In this document: piece after piece, positions 1 to 8,411 of the stretch
Position numbering within the stretch: position 1 is the first letter of the stretch
Layout: each line of letters starts with the position of its first letter
Made by a program: the position numbers and the translations under genes
Notes under the pieces: generated by a model
Told to the model about the DNA's origin: nothing
Database searches by the model: none
What the model saw: the letters and a program-made list of their open reading frames with translations, nothing else
Assembly (NCBI GenBank): GCA_963519305.1
Contig: CAUQMS010000003.1
Coordinates: forward strand, 62,001-126,000
Length of the DNA: 64,000 bases
Direction: 5' to 3'
From: Ewingella sp963519305
GTDB lineage: Bacteria > Pseudomonadota > Gammaproteobacteria > Enterobacterales > Enterobacteriaceae

Positions 1-584
1 AGCGGCAGTTTGGCGGCCTCTTCGGCACTCAGGGATGAAGCCCGCTCGAGCTGCGGGAAATGGTCTGGATGATAAACCACATCCACACCGCCATCACTGA
101 CAGGAACCACCTGAAAACGCAGTTCATTGAGCGTGGAAAATTCGAAAAAGCCGATGCCGATATCGACCGCGTGGCTGCTCAACGATTCGATAAGTTGATC
201 GGCACTGACTTCTGCGACGCGGTAATCCAGTCCGGGATGCTCATCGCTGACCGCTTTAATCAGACGGGCCAGTGAAATGCTGCACTGCGGCATGACACCT
301 ATGCGCAGCGTCCCGCTCAGCCCCTGCTTGAGGGATTCCACTTCCAGTTTCAGCCCTTCATACACCGCTACGATTTCCCGCGCCCAGCTCAGCACCCGTA
401 ACCCTTCCGCCGTAAAGCCTTCGAAGTTATTACCGCGGTTAATCAGGTTGAGATCTAACTCTTTCTCGAGGTTTTTCAGCCGCATCGACAGCGTCGGCTG
501 GCTGACAAAACTCGCCTCCGCCGCCCGGCCGAAATGCCGTTCACGCTCGAGATTACAGAGGTAGATCAGTTGCTTTATATCCAT
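1..584 (-). CDS. LysR-family transcriptional regulator, truncated by window edge
   Basis: Only the first 194 codons lie in the window; the gene continues beyond base 1. Translation from the ATG at 584-582 begins MDIKQLIYLCNLERERHFG and continues into a clear winged helix-turn-helix (residues about 3-60, with AEASFVSQPTLSMRLKNLE as the recognition region). The start of the periplasmic-binding-like effector domain follows (about residue 90 on, LSGTLRIGVMPQ). This layout is that of LysR-type regulators, normally about 300 residues. Its 5' end faces the repeat at 655-1250, so its target may be itself or a gene outside the window. The target and inducer cannot be inferred from what is visible. Confidence 0.85.
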   Translation of the reverse strand, partial: MDIKQLIYLCNLERERHFGRAAEASFVSQPTLSMRLKNLEKELDLNLINRGNNFEGFTAEGLRVLSWAREIVAVYEGLKLEVESLKQGLSGTLRIGVMPQCSISLARLIKAVSDEHPGLDYRVAEVSADQLIESLSSHAVDIGIGFFEFSTLNELRFQVVPVSDGGVDVVYHPDHFPQLERASSLSAEEAAKLP

Positions 585-654
585 GGGGGAGTGCGGCTGC
601 GCCTGAAGTAGGAGGATTATTATTGATTATATCGGGTTGCGATCCGAATTCGCT

Positions 655-1250
655 TTTAAATCTTTAAATTCAAATTTAAATTCAAGGTCGTGGGCGTCGG
701 CCCACACCGACCAGAGACCCGCAGTCGCGCGGGCCTCTGGACTCCGCGCTTTTTCATGAGACACCGACAGCTTCGCCGCTGGCAGGGCACATGTTTCAGA
801 CACTTCCGCTCACGGCGCAAAATGTCACGGCTGCGCCGTCCCCGTATTTCGGGTTCGAGCCTCAGGTCTCGAACCTCTCATCCGGTGCCATTTTTGACTG
901 CGCCTTAGAGGCTATGTAAATCAAAAGATAAAGACAAAGCCTGGTCTGCATTTGTCTTTCAAAAAGTGTGGGCCGCATTCAATAATGGCGCTGAGCAAGA
1001 GGTTCGAGACCTGAGGCTCGAAACCCGCAGCGAAGGCACCGCCTAAGCGGCGACATTTTGCGGCTATAACAGAAGTGACTGAAACACGGCCATTGTGACC
1101 AGCGCAGCTGCGGTGTTGCAGGAGCAAAAAAACGCAGGATTCCAAAGGGTTTCGTTTAAAACCCTTTGGGCCAGTGTGGGCGGCGAGCCCACGGTCTTGA
1201 CCTTAAGGCCGGTTTGGGCGGCAGCCCACGGTTTTGACGTTGAATAGCTC
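655..1250. repeat. Long imperfect palindromic intergenic repeat, copy A
   Basis: About 600 bp without a credible gene. It consists of two arms that are imperfect reverse complements of each other (for example TTCGAGCCTCAGGTCTCGAA near 872-891 and its complement near 1001-1022) around an AT-rich centre near 915-965. Each arm is itself made of nested hairpins such as CGTGGGCGTCGGCCCAC and CAGAGACCCGC...GCGGGCCTCTG. The left arm is nearly identical, in opposite orientation, to part of copy B (10345-10605), with two mismatches noticed by eye. Copy C at 36105-36722 is a more diverged relative in the orientation of B. The 72-codon open frame inside it recurs only because the DNA is repeated. Confidence 0.85.
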
Positions 1251-1278
1251 AAGGGGGATGAGCCCCCTCTTAGATTTC

Positions 1279-2448
1279 TTAGATCTTCAACTTAATGTAA
1301 TCAATCGCGCGGCTGATCAGCCCACCCTGAGCGACATCCTCCAAAGCCACCAGCGGGATGGTTTTGATGGTTTTGCCATTATCGACGATATTGATGGTGC
1401 CGAGTTCCTGGCCCTTTTTCAGCGGTGCATCGATCTGCGGGTTAGTCAATACGTACTGCGCTTTCAGCTTGTCTGCGTCGGACTGCGGTACGCTGATGAA
1501 CACGTCATCAAGTGAACCCACTTTTACCTGCGGACGTTCGCCGAACCACACTTTCTCATCGGAAACGGTCTGCCCGGCTTTGAAAATCTGCTTGCTGGTG
1601 TATTCACGGAAACCCCAGGTCAGCAGTTTACGTGCCTGCTCTTCGCGCCCTTTCGAGCTTTTACCGCCCATCACGACCGCGATCAAACGGCGGTTACCTT
1701 CGGTTGCCGAGGCAATAATGTTGTAGCCTGCGCTTTCAGTATGGCCGGTTTTCAAACCATCAACTTGCAGGTTTTTGTCCCATAGTAGACCGTTACGGTT
1801 CTGCTGAGTGATGTTGTCATACGTCAGCGACTTCTCGCTGTACATATGATACTCCTCAGGTTCCCCGCCGATGATGGCACGCGAAAGTTTAGCCAGATCA
1901 TAAGACGTGGTGTATTGCCCCGGCGCATCCAGACCGTGAACTGTTTCGAAATGGGTATTGGTCAGGCCCATCGTAGTGACGTACTGGTTCATCATGCCGA
2001 CAAACGCGTCCTGACTGCCCGCCACGTAATTGGCCATCGCCACGCAGGCGTCGTTACCGGAAGTAATGATGATCCCACGGATCAAATCGCGTACTGACAC
2101 GCGGTCACCCGGCTTGAGGAACATTAGCGAGGAGCCTTCGAGGCTTTTATTGCCCGCAACCCAGGCTTCCTGCGGCACGGTAACCACGTCATCCATGGTG
2201 ATTTTATGTTTATCCAGCGCGCGGTCGATGACATAGCCGGTCATCAGTTTGGTCAGGCTGGCCGGGTTCCGACGATCATCCGGATTACCTGCCGCCAGCA
2301 CATCACCGCTGGCGTAATCCATCAATACGAATGACGCCGCATCAATGCTCGGTGGAACGACAGGAAAATCCAGAGGGGCTACAGCCTGCGCCGCACCTGC
2401 TGACAACATCAGTACGCCGGTTAAAACAGTCAATACACTACGTTTCAC
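1279..2448 (-). CDS. dacD: D-alanyl-D-alanine carboxypeptidase (PBP6b-type, S11 family)
   Basis: A 389-residue low-molecular-mass penicillin-binding protein that trims the terminal D-alanine of peptidoglycan pentapeptides in the periplasm. A signal peptide covers about residues 1-22 (MKRSVLTVLTGVLMLSAGAA). The three S11 motifs are present: S64-L-T-K67, S130-G-N132 and K233-T-G235. The text around SGNDACVA, YHMYSEKSLT and NRNGLLWDK is closer to E. coli DacD than to DacA, although the tail IDYIKLKI resembles the DacA/DacC membrane-anchoring helix, so paralogue assignment is not certain. The start is GTG at 2448, preceded by AAAGGA. It is transcribed away from ydeP, with a 342-bp shared upstream region. 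Confidence 0.9.
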   Translation of the reverse strand: MKRSVLTVLTGVLMLSAGAAQAVAPLDFPVVPPSIDAASFVLMDYASGDVLAAGNPDDRRNPASLTKLMTGYVIDRALDKHKITMDDVVTVPQEAWVAGNKSLEGSSLMFLKPGDRVSVRDLIRGIIITSGNDACVAMANYVAGSQDAFVGMMNQYVTTMGLTNTHFETVHGLDAPGQYTTSYDLAKLSRAIIGGEPEEYHMYSEKSLTYDNITQQNRNGLLWDKNLQVDGLKTGHTESAGYNIIASATEGNRRLIAVVMGGKSSKGREEQARKLLTWGFREYTSKQIFKAGQTVSDEKVWFGERPQVKVGSLDDVFISVPQSDADKLKAQYVLTNPQIDAPLKKGQELGTINIVDNGKTIKTIPLVALEDVAQGGLISRAIDYIKLKI

Positions 2449-2790
2449 GAATTGTTCCTTTAAAGTGCCAAAACGGCCTGAGAATTGGCTGAAAAATCAG
2501 CAAAAACAGGCCAAAGGCAATAGCAGCCGAAAATAATTGCCGCATGGTGCACCAATAAGGCGCTGAACAAAACCCCCTTTATTTTGCGAGGCATTTCATA
2601 GTGAAACGGTCTTGTTACAATTTGTTCGCGTTTTGCGCGATAAGCGCGCTCTATCCCACGATTGCGCCATTCGATTAGACCCCTCCTCGTTTACCACCTA
2701 AACTTGTGACATAAAATTAACAATCGATTTAACATTTCGTTGAATACGATTGCATTCCAATGAAATGCCAGACACCTGCGAAGCAAAAAT
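2449..2790. other. Divergent intergenic region between dacD and the ydeP-like gene
   Basis: This 342-bp stretch has no credible gene. It must hold the promoters for dacD (leftward) and the molybdoenzyme gene (rightward). The right part (2690-2780) is AT-rich and could hold a promoter, but I see no unambiguous -35/-10 pair, operator or terminator. Confidence 0.5.
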
Positions 2791-5097
2791 ATGAAATTCA
2801 AAACTGAGATCAAACCCTACACGGCGGCTGCCGGTGGCTGGGGTTCACTTGAAGCGACTACCCGTTACGTCTTCGACAGTAAAAAAGTGCTCTCCAACCT
2901 GCGCAACCTGATGCGTGTTAATAAAGGTCGCGGTTTTGACTGTCCGGGTTGTGCCTGGGGCGATGATAACCATAGCACCTTCAGCTTCTGCGAAAACGGC
3001 GCCAAAGCCGTCAGTTGGGAAGCCACGCGCAAAGCCGTTGAACTGGATTTCTTTGCTCAGCACAGCGTCAGCAAACTGCGTGAGCAAAGCGACTACTTCC
3101 TTGAGTATCAGGGCCGCCTGACGCATCCGATGCGTTATAACCCGGCGACTGACCATTATGAACCGATCGACTGGGACGCCGCCTACTCGCTGATTGCCAG
3201 CCATCTGAAAGGACTGAAAAGTCCGGATGAAGCGGACTTCTATACTTCGGGCCGTGCCAGCAACGAAGCCTCCTACCTCTATCAGGTTTTCGGACGCATG
3301 TTTGGAACTAATAATTTCCCTGACTGCTCGAACATGTGCCATGAAGCCAGCGGCGTTGGCCTCAAACAGAGTATCGGCGTGGGGAAAGGCACCATCCGTC
3401 TGGACGATTTCGAGAAAGCCGACGCCATTTTTGTTTTCGGTCAGAACCCCGGCACCAACCATCCGCGCATGTTGCACAGCCTGCGTCACGCTGCCGATCG
3501 CGGTGCGAAAGTCGTCAGCTTCAATACCCTGCGCGAACGCGGTCTTGAACGTTTTGCCGATCCGCAAAAACCGCTGGAAGTTGTCACCACCAAATCGGGC
3601 CGTATCAGCTCCGCTTATTACCAGCCGAACCTCGGTGGGGATATGGCTGCCGTGCGCGGTATGGTGAAAGCCCTGCTGGAAGCCGACCGTGACCGCATCG
3701 CTTCCGGTCTGAGCACAATTTTTGACGCAGACTTCATCGCGCAAAATACCGCCGGTGTGGAAGAGTATCTGGCCGTGGTGGATGCCACCTCATGGGAAAA
3801 AATCACTGAGCAGTCGGGTCTGTCTGAAGCGGATCTGCGCGAAGCCGCGTCGATTTACGTGCAGGCTGAACGGGTGATCTGTACCTGGGCGATGGGCATT
3901 ACCCAACATAAACACTCCGTGCCGACCGTACGTGAAATCACTAACCTGCAACTGCTGTTTGGTCAGCTTGGCAAACCCGGTGCCGGTTTGTGTCCGGTGC
4001 GTGGTCACAGTAACGTGCAGGGCAACCGCACCATGGGTATCGATGAGAAAGCGCCAAAAGCGCTGCTTGATGCGATGGAAACCCATTTTAACTTCACCCC
4101 GCCGCGCAATCCGGGCCATAACACTGTGGAAGCGCTGGAAGCTATGCTGACCGGCGATGCCAAAGTGCTGATCTGTCTGGGCGGTAATCTGGCGGCGGCA
4201 GCCCCGGACACCCTGCGCACCCACCGCGCACTGAGTAATCTGGATTTGTCAGTGCAAATCAGTACCAAGCTCAACCGCAGCCACTTAACGCCGGGGCGTG
4301 AAGCGTTAATTCTGCCAACGCTGGGCCGTACCGAACTCGACATGCAGGCCACCGGTTCGCAGTTCATCACCGTTGAAGACTCTTTTAGCATGGTGCACGC
4401 TTCTGAAGGTGTGGGGATCCCGTTATCCCCTGAGCAGCGCTCAGAAACGGCGATTGTCTGCGGCATCGCCAATGCGGTGCTGGGTGACAAACACCTCGAC
4501 TGGATGGCGCTGGCGGATGACTACAACCTGATCCGCGACCACATCGAAGCCACCATTCCGGGCTTTAAAGACTTCAACGCCCGCTGCGATATTAAAGGCG
4601 GCTTCTATCTGGGCAATGCGGCAGCCGAGCTGAACTTTAATACGCCGACGGCCAAAGCCAATTTCAGCGCCGCCATGCTTCCCGACCAGCTGATCCCTCA
4701 GGGCAATCAGGACGCGCCATTTACACTGCAAACCCTGCGTTCGCACGACCAGTACAACACCACTATTTACGGCCTTGATGACCGTTACCGTGGCGTTTAT
4801 GGTCAGCGAGAAGTGCTGTTTATCCATCCGGATGATCTGGCCGGGCTGGGGATGCAGGACGGTGAACTGGTAGAAATTGAAACGCTGTGGACCGATGGCG
4901 TGGAGCGTAAAGTCACCGGTTTTAAACTGGTCAGTTACGACATCCCACGCGGCAATCTGGCGGCCTATTATCCTGAAACCAACCCGCTGGTACCGATGTC
5001 CAGTTTTGGTGACCAGACCCACACCCCAACCTCCAAAGCGATTCCGGTGGCGATACGCCGCTGCGAACAGAAAGTCGATCTGCAACGTATCGCCTGA
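2791..5097 (+). CDS. ydeP: FdhF/YdeP-family molybdopterin oxidoreductase
   Basis: A 768-residue cytoplasmic protein (no signal peptide) of the formate-dehydrogenase-alpha-like family to which E. coli YdeP (about 759 residues, associated with acid resistance) belongs. The N-terminal FDCPGCAWGDD (C51-x2-C54) is characteristic of this subfamily. CSNMCHEASG around residues 179-188 occupies the active-site region where formate dehydrogenases carry Cys or SeCys. Later GQNPGTNHP and RGHSNVQGNRTMG are typical molybdopterin-binding segments, and the C-terminal domain (about 640-768) is the molydopterin-dinucleotide-binding fold. The substrate of the family is not established. No clear Shine-Dalgarno precedes the ATG at 2791, but the start fits family length. 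Confidence 0.88.
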   Translation: MKFKTEIKPYTAAAGGWGSLEATTRYVFDSKKVLSNLRNLMRVNKGRGFDCPGCAWGDDNHSTFSFCENGAKAVSWEATRKAVELDFFAQHSVSKLREQSDYFLEYQGRLTHPMRYNPATDHYEPIDWDAAYSLIASHLKGLKSPDEADFYTSGRASNEASYLYQVFGRMFGTNNFPDCSNMCHEASGVGLKQSIGVGKGTIRLDDFEKADAIFVFGQNPGTNHPRMLHSLRHAADRGAKVVSFNTLRERGLERFADPQKPLEVVTTKSGRISSAYYQPNLGGDMAAVRGMVKALLEADRDRIASGLSTIFDADFIAQNTAGVEEYLAVVDATSWEKITEQSGLSEADLREAASIYVQAERVICTWAMGITQHKHSVPTVREITNLQLLFGQLGKPGAGLCPVRGHSNVQGNRTMGIDEKAPKALLDAMETHFNFTPPRNPGHNTVEALEAMLTGDAKVLICLGGNLAAAAPDTLRTHRALSNLDLSVQISTKLNRSHLTPGREALILPTLGRTELDMQATGSQFITVEDSFSMVHASEGVGIPLSPEQRSETAIVCGIANAVLGDKHLDWMALADDYNLIRDHIEATIPGFKDFNARCDIKGGFYLGNAAAELNFNTPTAKANFSAAMLPDQLIPQGNQDAPFTLQTLRSHDQYNTTIYGLDDRYRGVYGQREVLFIHPDDLAGLGMQDGELVEIETLWTDGVERKVTGFKLVSYDIPRGNLAAYYPETNPLVPMSSFGDQTHTPTSKAIPVAIRRCEQKVDLQRIA

Positions 5098-5123
5098 CCG
5101 GTCAGCGCGAACATCATTAACAA

Positions 5124-5161
5124 TCCCCTTTTCGCATCAGGGTTATGGCGTGAAAAGGGGA
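5124..5161 (+). terminator. Possible terminator-like hairpin after ydeP
   Basis: TCCCCTTTTC (5124-5133) is exactly complementary to GAAAAGGGGA (5152-5161), with an 18-base loop. It lies between ydeP and rnb. It has no U-tract, so it may be a weak terminator or a processing or stability structure. Confidence 0.4.
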
Positions 5162-5242
5162 GATGCTGCTTGCCCGCAGGGGCCATTTCGCGTAAAACTG
5201 TCTGCCGCTAATCGAGCCATTCTAACCCCACCCCTGGACGAT

Positions 5243-7186
5243 ATGTTTCAAGATAACCCGCTGCTCGCGCAGCTAAAACAGCAACTTCACTCTCAGACTC
5301 CGCGCCTTGAAGGCGTAGTTAAAGGAACTGAGAAAGGCTTTGGCTTTCTTGAAGTAGACGGTCAAAAAAGTTACTTCATTCCGCCTCCGTACATGAAAAA
5401 AGTCATGCATGGCGACCGCGTGATTGCCTCTTTGCAGACCGAAAAGGAACGCGAAGTGGTTCAGCCGGAAACGCTGGTTGAGCCATTCCTGACGCGCTTT
5501 GTCGGCCGTGTGACCAAAAAAGATGACCGTCTTTCCATCATCCCTGATCATCCTTTATTGCGTGACGCCATTCAGTGCCGCGTCGCCCGCAACATCAATC
5601 ACGAAGTGAGCGATGGTGACTGGTGCGTCGCTGAAATGCGTCGTCATCCGCTTAAAGAAGGTGATCACAGCTTCCAGGCTGAAATTACCGAGTGGATCAC
5701 CACCGGCGAAGATGACCTCGCTCCGTGGTGGGTCACGCTGGCACGCCATAACCTTGAGCGTGAAGCACCGAAATCCGAGATTGCAGGCATCCTCGATCAG
5801 GGTCTGATCCGTGAAGACCTGACCGCCCTGCCATTTGTCACCATCGACAGCGGCAGCACTCAGGATATGGATGACGCGCTGTATGTAAAAGACAATGGCG
5901 ACGGCACCCTGCAACTGAATATCGCGATTGCCGATCCGACGGCTTATGTTTCACAAGGCAGCGAACTCGACAATATTGCCCGAAAACGTGCGTTCACCAA
6001 CTACCTGCCGGGCTTTAACATCCCGATGCTGCCGCGTGAACTCTCAGATGACCTGTGTTCACTATGGCCAGACGTTCAGCGTCCGGTACTGGCCTGCAGC
6101 GTTACGCTGTCAGCTGATGGTGCGCTAGGTAGTGACATCCGTTTCTTCGCTGCGACCATCGAATCTAAAGCCAAGCTGGCCTATGACGACGTCTCCGACT
6201 GGATCGAACAGGAAGAGAAAAGCGTATGGCAGCCACAAACTGACGTCATCGCCGATCAAATCCGCCTGCTGAAACGCCTGTGCGATCTGCGCAGCGCATG
6301 GCGCACCGAGCACGCGCTGGTGTTTAAAGACCGCCCTGACTTCCGCTTCGTACTCGGTGAGAAAGGCAACGTGCTGGAGATCGTCGCCGAGCATCGCCGC
6401 ATCGCGAACCGCATTGTGGAAGAGTCTATGATTGCCGCCAACGTCTGCGCCGCGATCGCCCTGCGCGACAGCCTTGGTTTTGGTATTTACAACGTACACA
6501 CCGGTTTCGACCCGCTGCTGGTTGAGAATGCCGTTACCGTATTGCGCACCAACGACGTGGAAGCGAATGCCGAAGAGTTGCTCACCCTGCCGGGCTTCTG
6601 CGCACTGCGCCGTAAGTTGGACGCAATGCCGACGCAGTTCCTCGACAGCCGCATCCGCCGTTTCCAGACTTTCGCAGAGATCAGCACCGTGCCGGGCCCG
6701 CATTTCGGTCTGGGACTGGAAGCTTACGCCACCTGGACGTCGCCAATCCGTAAATACGGCGACATGGTTAACCATCGCTTGCTCAAAGCGATGATCACCC
6801 AACAGGCCGCGGTAAAACCGGAAGACGAAATGACGGTCCAGCTGGCAGAACGTCGCCGGGCGAACCGCATGGCCGAGCGCGATGTCGGAGACTGGCTGTA
6901 TGCCCGTTATCTGGAAGATAAAGTCGGTACTGATACCAAATTCAGCGCCGAAATTATCGACGTCACCCGCGGTGGCCTGCGTGTCCGCCTGCAGGATATC
7001 GGTGCCGTTGCCTTCATCCCTGCCCCGTTCCTGCACGCCGTGCGCGACGAACTGGTTTGCAGCTTCGACACCGGTACCGTGCTGATTAAAGGCGAAGTCG
7101 CCTACCGTCAGAGCGATATCATCGATGTGCAGATTGCCGAAGTGCGGATGGAAAATCGCAATGTGATTGCCAAGCCAGCGGCTTAA
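5243..7186 (+). CDS. rnb: Exoribonuclease II
   Basis: A 647-residue processive 3'-to-5' RNA exonuclease. The start at 5243 gives MFQDNPLLAQLKQQL, matching the E. coli RNase II N-terminus; the open frame continues further upstream but that extension overlaps ydeP and reads as out-of-frame noise. Cold-shock-type domains occupy about residues 1-170 (EGVVKGTEKGFGFLEVDGQ). The RNB catalytic domain follows, with the acidic cluster DSGSTQDMDDALY (about 200-215) that binds Mg2+, and LTLP/GLGLEAYATWTSPIRKYGDM further on. The S1 domain is at the C-terminus (VRLQDIGAVAFIPAPFLH). Similarity to E. coli is high throughout and no key residue is missing. A strong terminator follows at 7211-7242. Confidence 0.97.
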   Translation: MFQDNPLLAQLKQQLHSQTPRLEGVVKGTEKGFGFLEVDGQKSYFIPPPYMKKVMHGDRVIASLQTEKEREVVQPETLVEPFLTRFVGRVTKKDDRLSIIPDHPLLRDAIQCRVARNINHEVSDGDWCVAEMRRHPLKEGDHSFQAEITEWITTGEDDLAPWWVTLARHNLEREAPKSEIAGILDQGLIREDLTALPFVTIDSGSTQDMDDALYVKDNGDGTLQLNIAIADPTAYVSQGSELDNIARKRAFTNYLPGFNIPMLPRELSDDLCSLWPDVQRPVLACSVTLSADGALGSDIRFFAATIESKAKLAYDDVSDWIEQEEKSVWQPQTDVIADQIRLLKRLCDLRSAWRTEHALVFKDRPDFRFVLGEKGNVLEIVAEHRRIANRIVEESMIAANVCAAIALRDSLGFGIYNVHTGFDPLLVENAVTVLRTNDVEANAEELLTLPGFCALRRKLDAMPTQFLDSRIRRFQTFAEISTVPGPHFGLGLEAYATWTSPIRKYGDMVNHRLLKAMITQQAAVKPEDEMTVQLAERRRANRMAERDVGDWLYARYLEDKVGTDTKFSAEIIDVTRGGLRVRLQDIGAVAFIPAPFLHAVRDELVCSFDTGTVLIKGEVAYRQSDIIDVQIAEVRMENRNVIAKPAA

Positions 7187-7210
7187 TCTCACTGCGTTAG
7201 GCTTTTAAAA

Positions 7211-7242
7211 AACCGGTCAAGGAAACTTGACCGGTTTTTTTT
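7211..7242 (+). terminator. Rho-independent terminator of rnb
   Basis: The perfect 11-bp stem AACCGGTCAAG (7211-7221) / CTTGACCGGTT (7226-7236) closes a GAAA tetraloop and runs into a continuous T tract. It sits 24 bases after the rnb stop codon. Confidence 0.93.
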
Positions 7243-7310
7243 AATTTCAAATTTAAATCTAAGGCCGGATAAATATCAGGATAACTTTTACCGAAAGGAT
7301 ATCCGCAATC

Positions 7311-7714
7311 ATGCCGATCACAGACACTAAAGCACGGACAGCATCAGCAAAAGAGAAAGCCTATAAGTTGCAAGACGCAAACGAGTTGTACCTCGAAGTG
7401 CGCCCGACTGGTTCAAAAATCTGGCGGTGTCGCTATTGAAAAGCAGACGGCAAAGACGGGATCTTCACCATTGGAAATTACCCCTCTGTAACGCTTGCTG
7501 CGGCACGTTCTAAACGAGAGTAGGTTCGTGAGACGGTAGTAAAGGGATTGAACCCGACAGACGTTGTTAAAGCCATAAAAACGGAGAAAGTAAGGGAGAA
7601 CGAAAACACGTTCGAGATAATCGCTAAAGACTGGCTAGTACAGAAAGCCCGTAGAAACTCCCCTGCTACCATCATCAACAAAAAAAGAGTTTTCAGACTT
7701 CACGCGTACATTTA
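7311..7714 (+). pseudogene. P4-type tyrosine integrase remnant (N-terminal part only)
   Basis: Reading from the ATG at 7311 gives an integrase N-terminus: MPITDTKARTASAKEKAYKL, then YLEVRPTGSKIWR, FTIGNYPSVTLAAARSKRE and a following NTFEIIAKDWL core-binding segment. This matches the DUF4102-type arm-binding domain of P4-like integrases. The frame carries in-frame stops after CRY (TGA, about 7437) and after SKRE (TAG, about 7519), and ends around 7714 before the catalytic domain. It is therefore broken and truncated. The usual R...HxxR...Y catalytic part (about 200 residues) is absent. It stands at the rnb-side edge of the AT-rich island and probably records how that DNA arrived. No tRNA attachment site was seen next to it. 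Confidence 0.8.
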
Positions 7715-7729
7715 ATGGAAAGGTGTGTT

Positions 7730-7939
7730 TTATCTATCGGACTCTTGCTTAGGTGAGGGCCATCGACTAAAAGCGAGTTTCCAATAGAAAACCACATTAA
7801 CAATGGGAATGAGAGCTAGTATTGATAACCAAGGATTTAACCCTGTCCGTTCGACCAGCACCCATCTTAAATATATTTCATAAATAGCTATAGGTATCGA
7901 AAAAAGTAAAAACAGATGATACCCTTCTAATATATTCAT
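7730..7939 (-). CDS. Small two-helix membrane protein, unknown function
   Basis: A 69-residue protein starting MNILEGYHLFLLFSIPIAIY, with two predicted membrane helices (about residues 8-28 and 38-57) and a charged tail. An in-frame TTG lies five codons upstream, but the ATG at 7939 is preferred because GAAGGT sits 8 bases before it. I do not recognise the family. It lies downstream of the toxin-like gene (8401-9816) and its overlapping neighbour, on the same strand and in equally AT-rich DNA. That makes a second immunity protein, or a leftover of one, possible, but this is inference from position and topology only. It could equally be an unrelated orphan membrane protein. Confidence 0.6.
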   Translation of the reverse strand: MNILEGYHLFLLFSIPIAIYEIYLRWVLVERTGLNPWLSILALIPIVNVVFYWKLAFSRWPSPKQESDR

Positions 7940-8003
7940 AAATAACACCTTCAATATATAATTTCATCTTAAGAATTTAAATGTATTTCAAACGATAACC
8001 AGA

Positions 8004-8411
8004 TTAACTCTCGACCATTGCTTTGAATGCAATCATCGCTAATATAATCACGAATACTGCAAGGAACAGACAACCATATTCTATAAGGAACCATTTTTTA
8101 TAGTGCGTTGGTAAAGAATTTATGAACTCATACTCGCCTTTTGTAGAATATTTAAACATGGAGTTATTTTTTTTGAAAATTAAAGGGCACAAAATAAAAT
8201 TGACTTTAGGTCCGTAAAGCGCTGGCGTAGAAAAAAAACCTGCTTCCTTGCAGATTGTAATTTTTAGAGGTAAAGGACCAACTTCTTTCTCATAAAGATC
8301 ACAAACAGCAATGAATCTTTTATTATTATAAAAAGAAAGGAATATTGTTATAATTAATAGCAACATAAAAGCACCTATTAATGACAGTATAACTAAATCT
8401 TTATTTCCCAT
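8004..8411 (-). CDS. Putative immunity protein: small inner-membrane protein overlapping the PAAR toxin gene
   Basis: A 135-residue protein starting MGNKDLVILSLIGAFML, with one membrane helix near each end (about residues 6-27 and 110-132) and a mostly hydrophilic middle. The ATG at 8411 is chosen because a near-perfect GGAGGT lies just upstream, within the last codons of the toxin-like gene; a longer in-frame extension would run deep inside that gene. The two genes overlap by 11 bases, which implies translational coupling. A membrane protein encoded directly after a pore-former-like effector is the usual arrangement for immunity to membrane-acting toxins, whose antidotes sit in the inner membrane. 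No named family was recognised, so the role is inferred from context. Confidence 0.65.
   Translation of the reverse strand: MGNKDLVILSLIGAFMLLLIITIFLSFYNNKRFIAVCDLYEKEVGPLPLKITICKEAGFFSTPALYGPKVNFILCPLIFKKNNSMFKYSTKGEYEFINSLPTHYKKWFLIEYGCLFLAVFVIILAMIAFKAMVES

Noticed and set aside
690..908. 72-residue open frame repeated at 10363-10581 and, extended, at 36462-36782
   Set aside because: It is arginine-rich, lacks a ribosome-binding site, and is repeated only because it lies in the palindromic DNA element. The non-coding structure explains it better.
2845..3744. 299-codon open frame antisense to the ydeP-like gene
   Set aside because: An antisense shadow of a well-supported gene.
4877..5242. 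N-terminal extension of the rnb frame
   Set aside because: It overlaps ydeP out of frame, and the E. coli-like start MFQDNPLL is at 5243.
6125..7192. 355-codon open frame antisense to rnb
   Set aside because: It is the reverse reading of a highly conserved GC-rich gene and shows no family resemblance.
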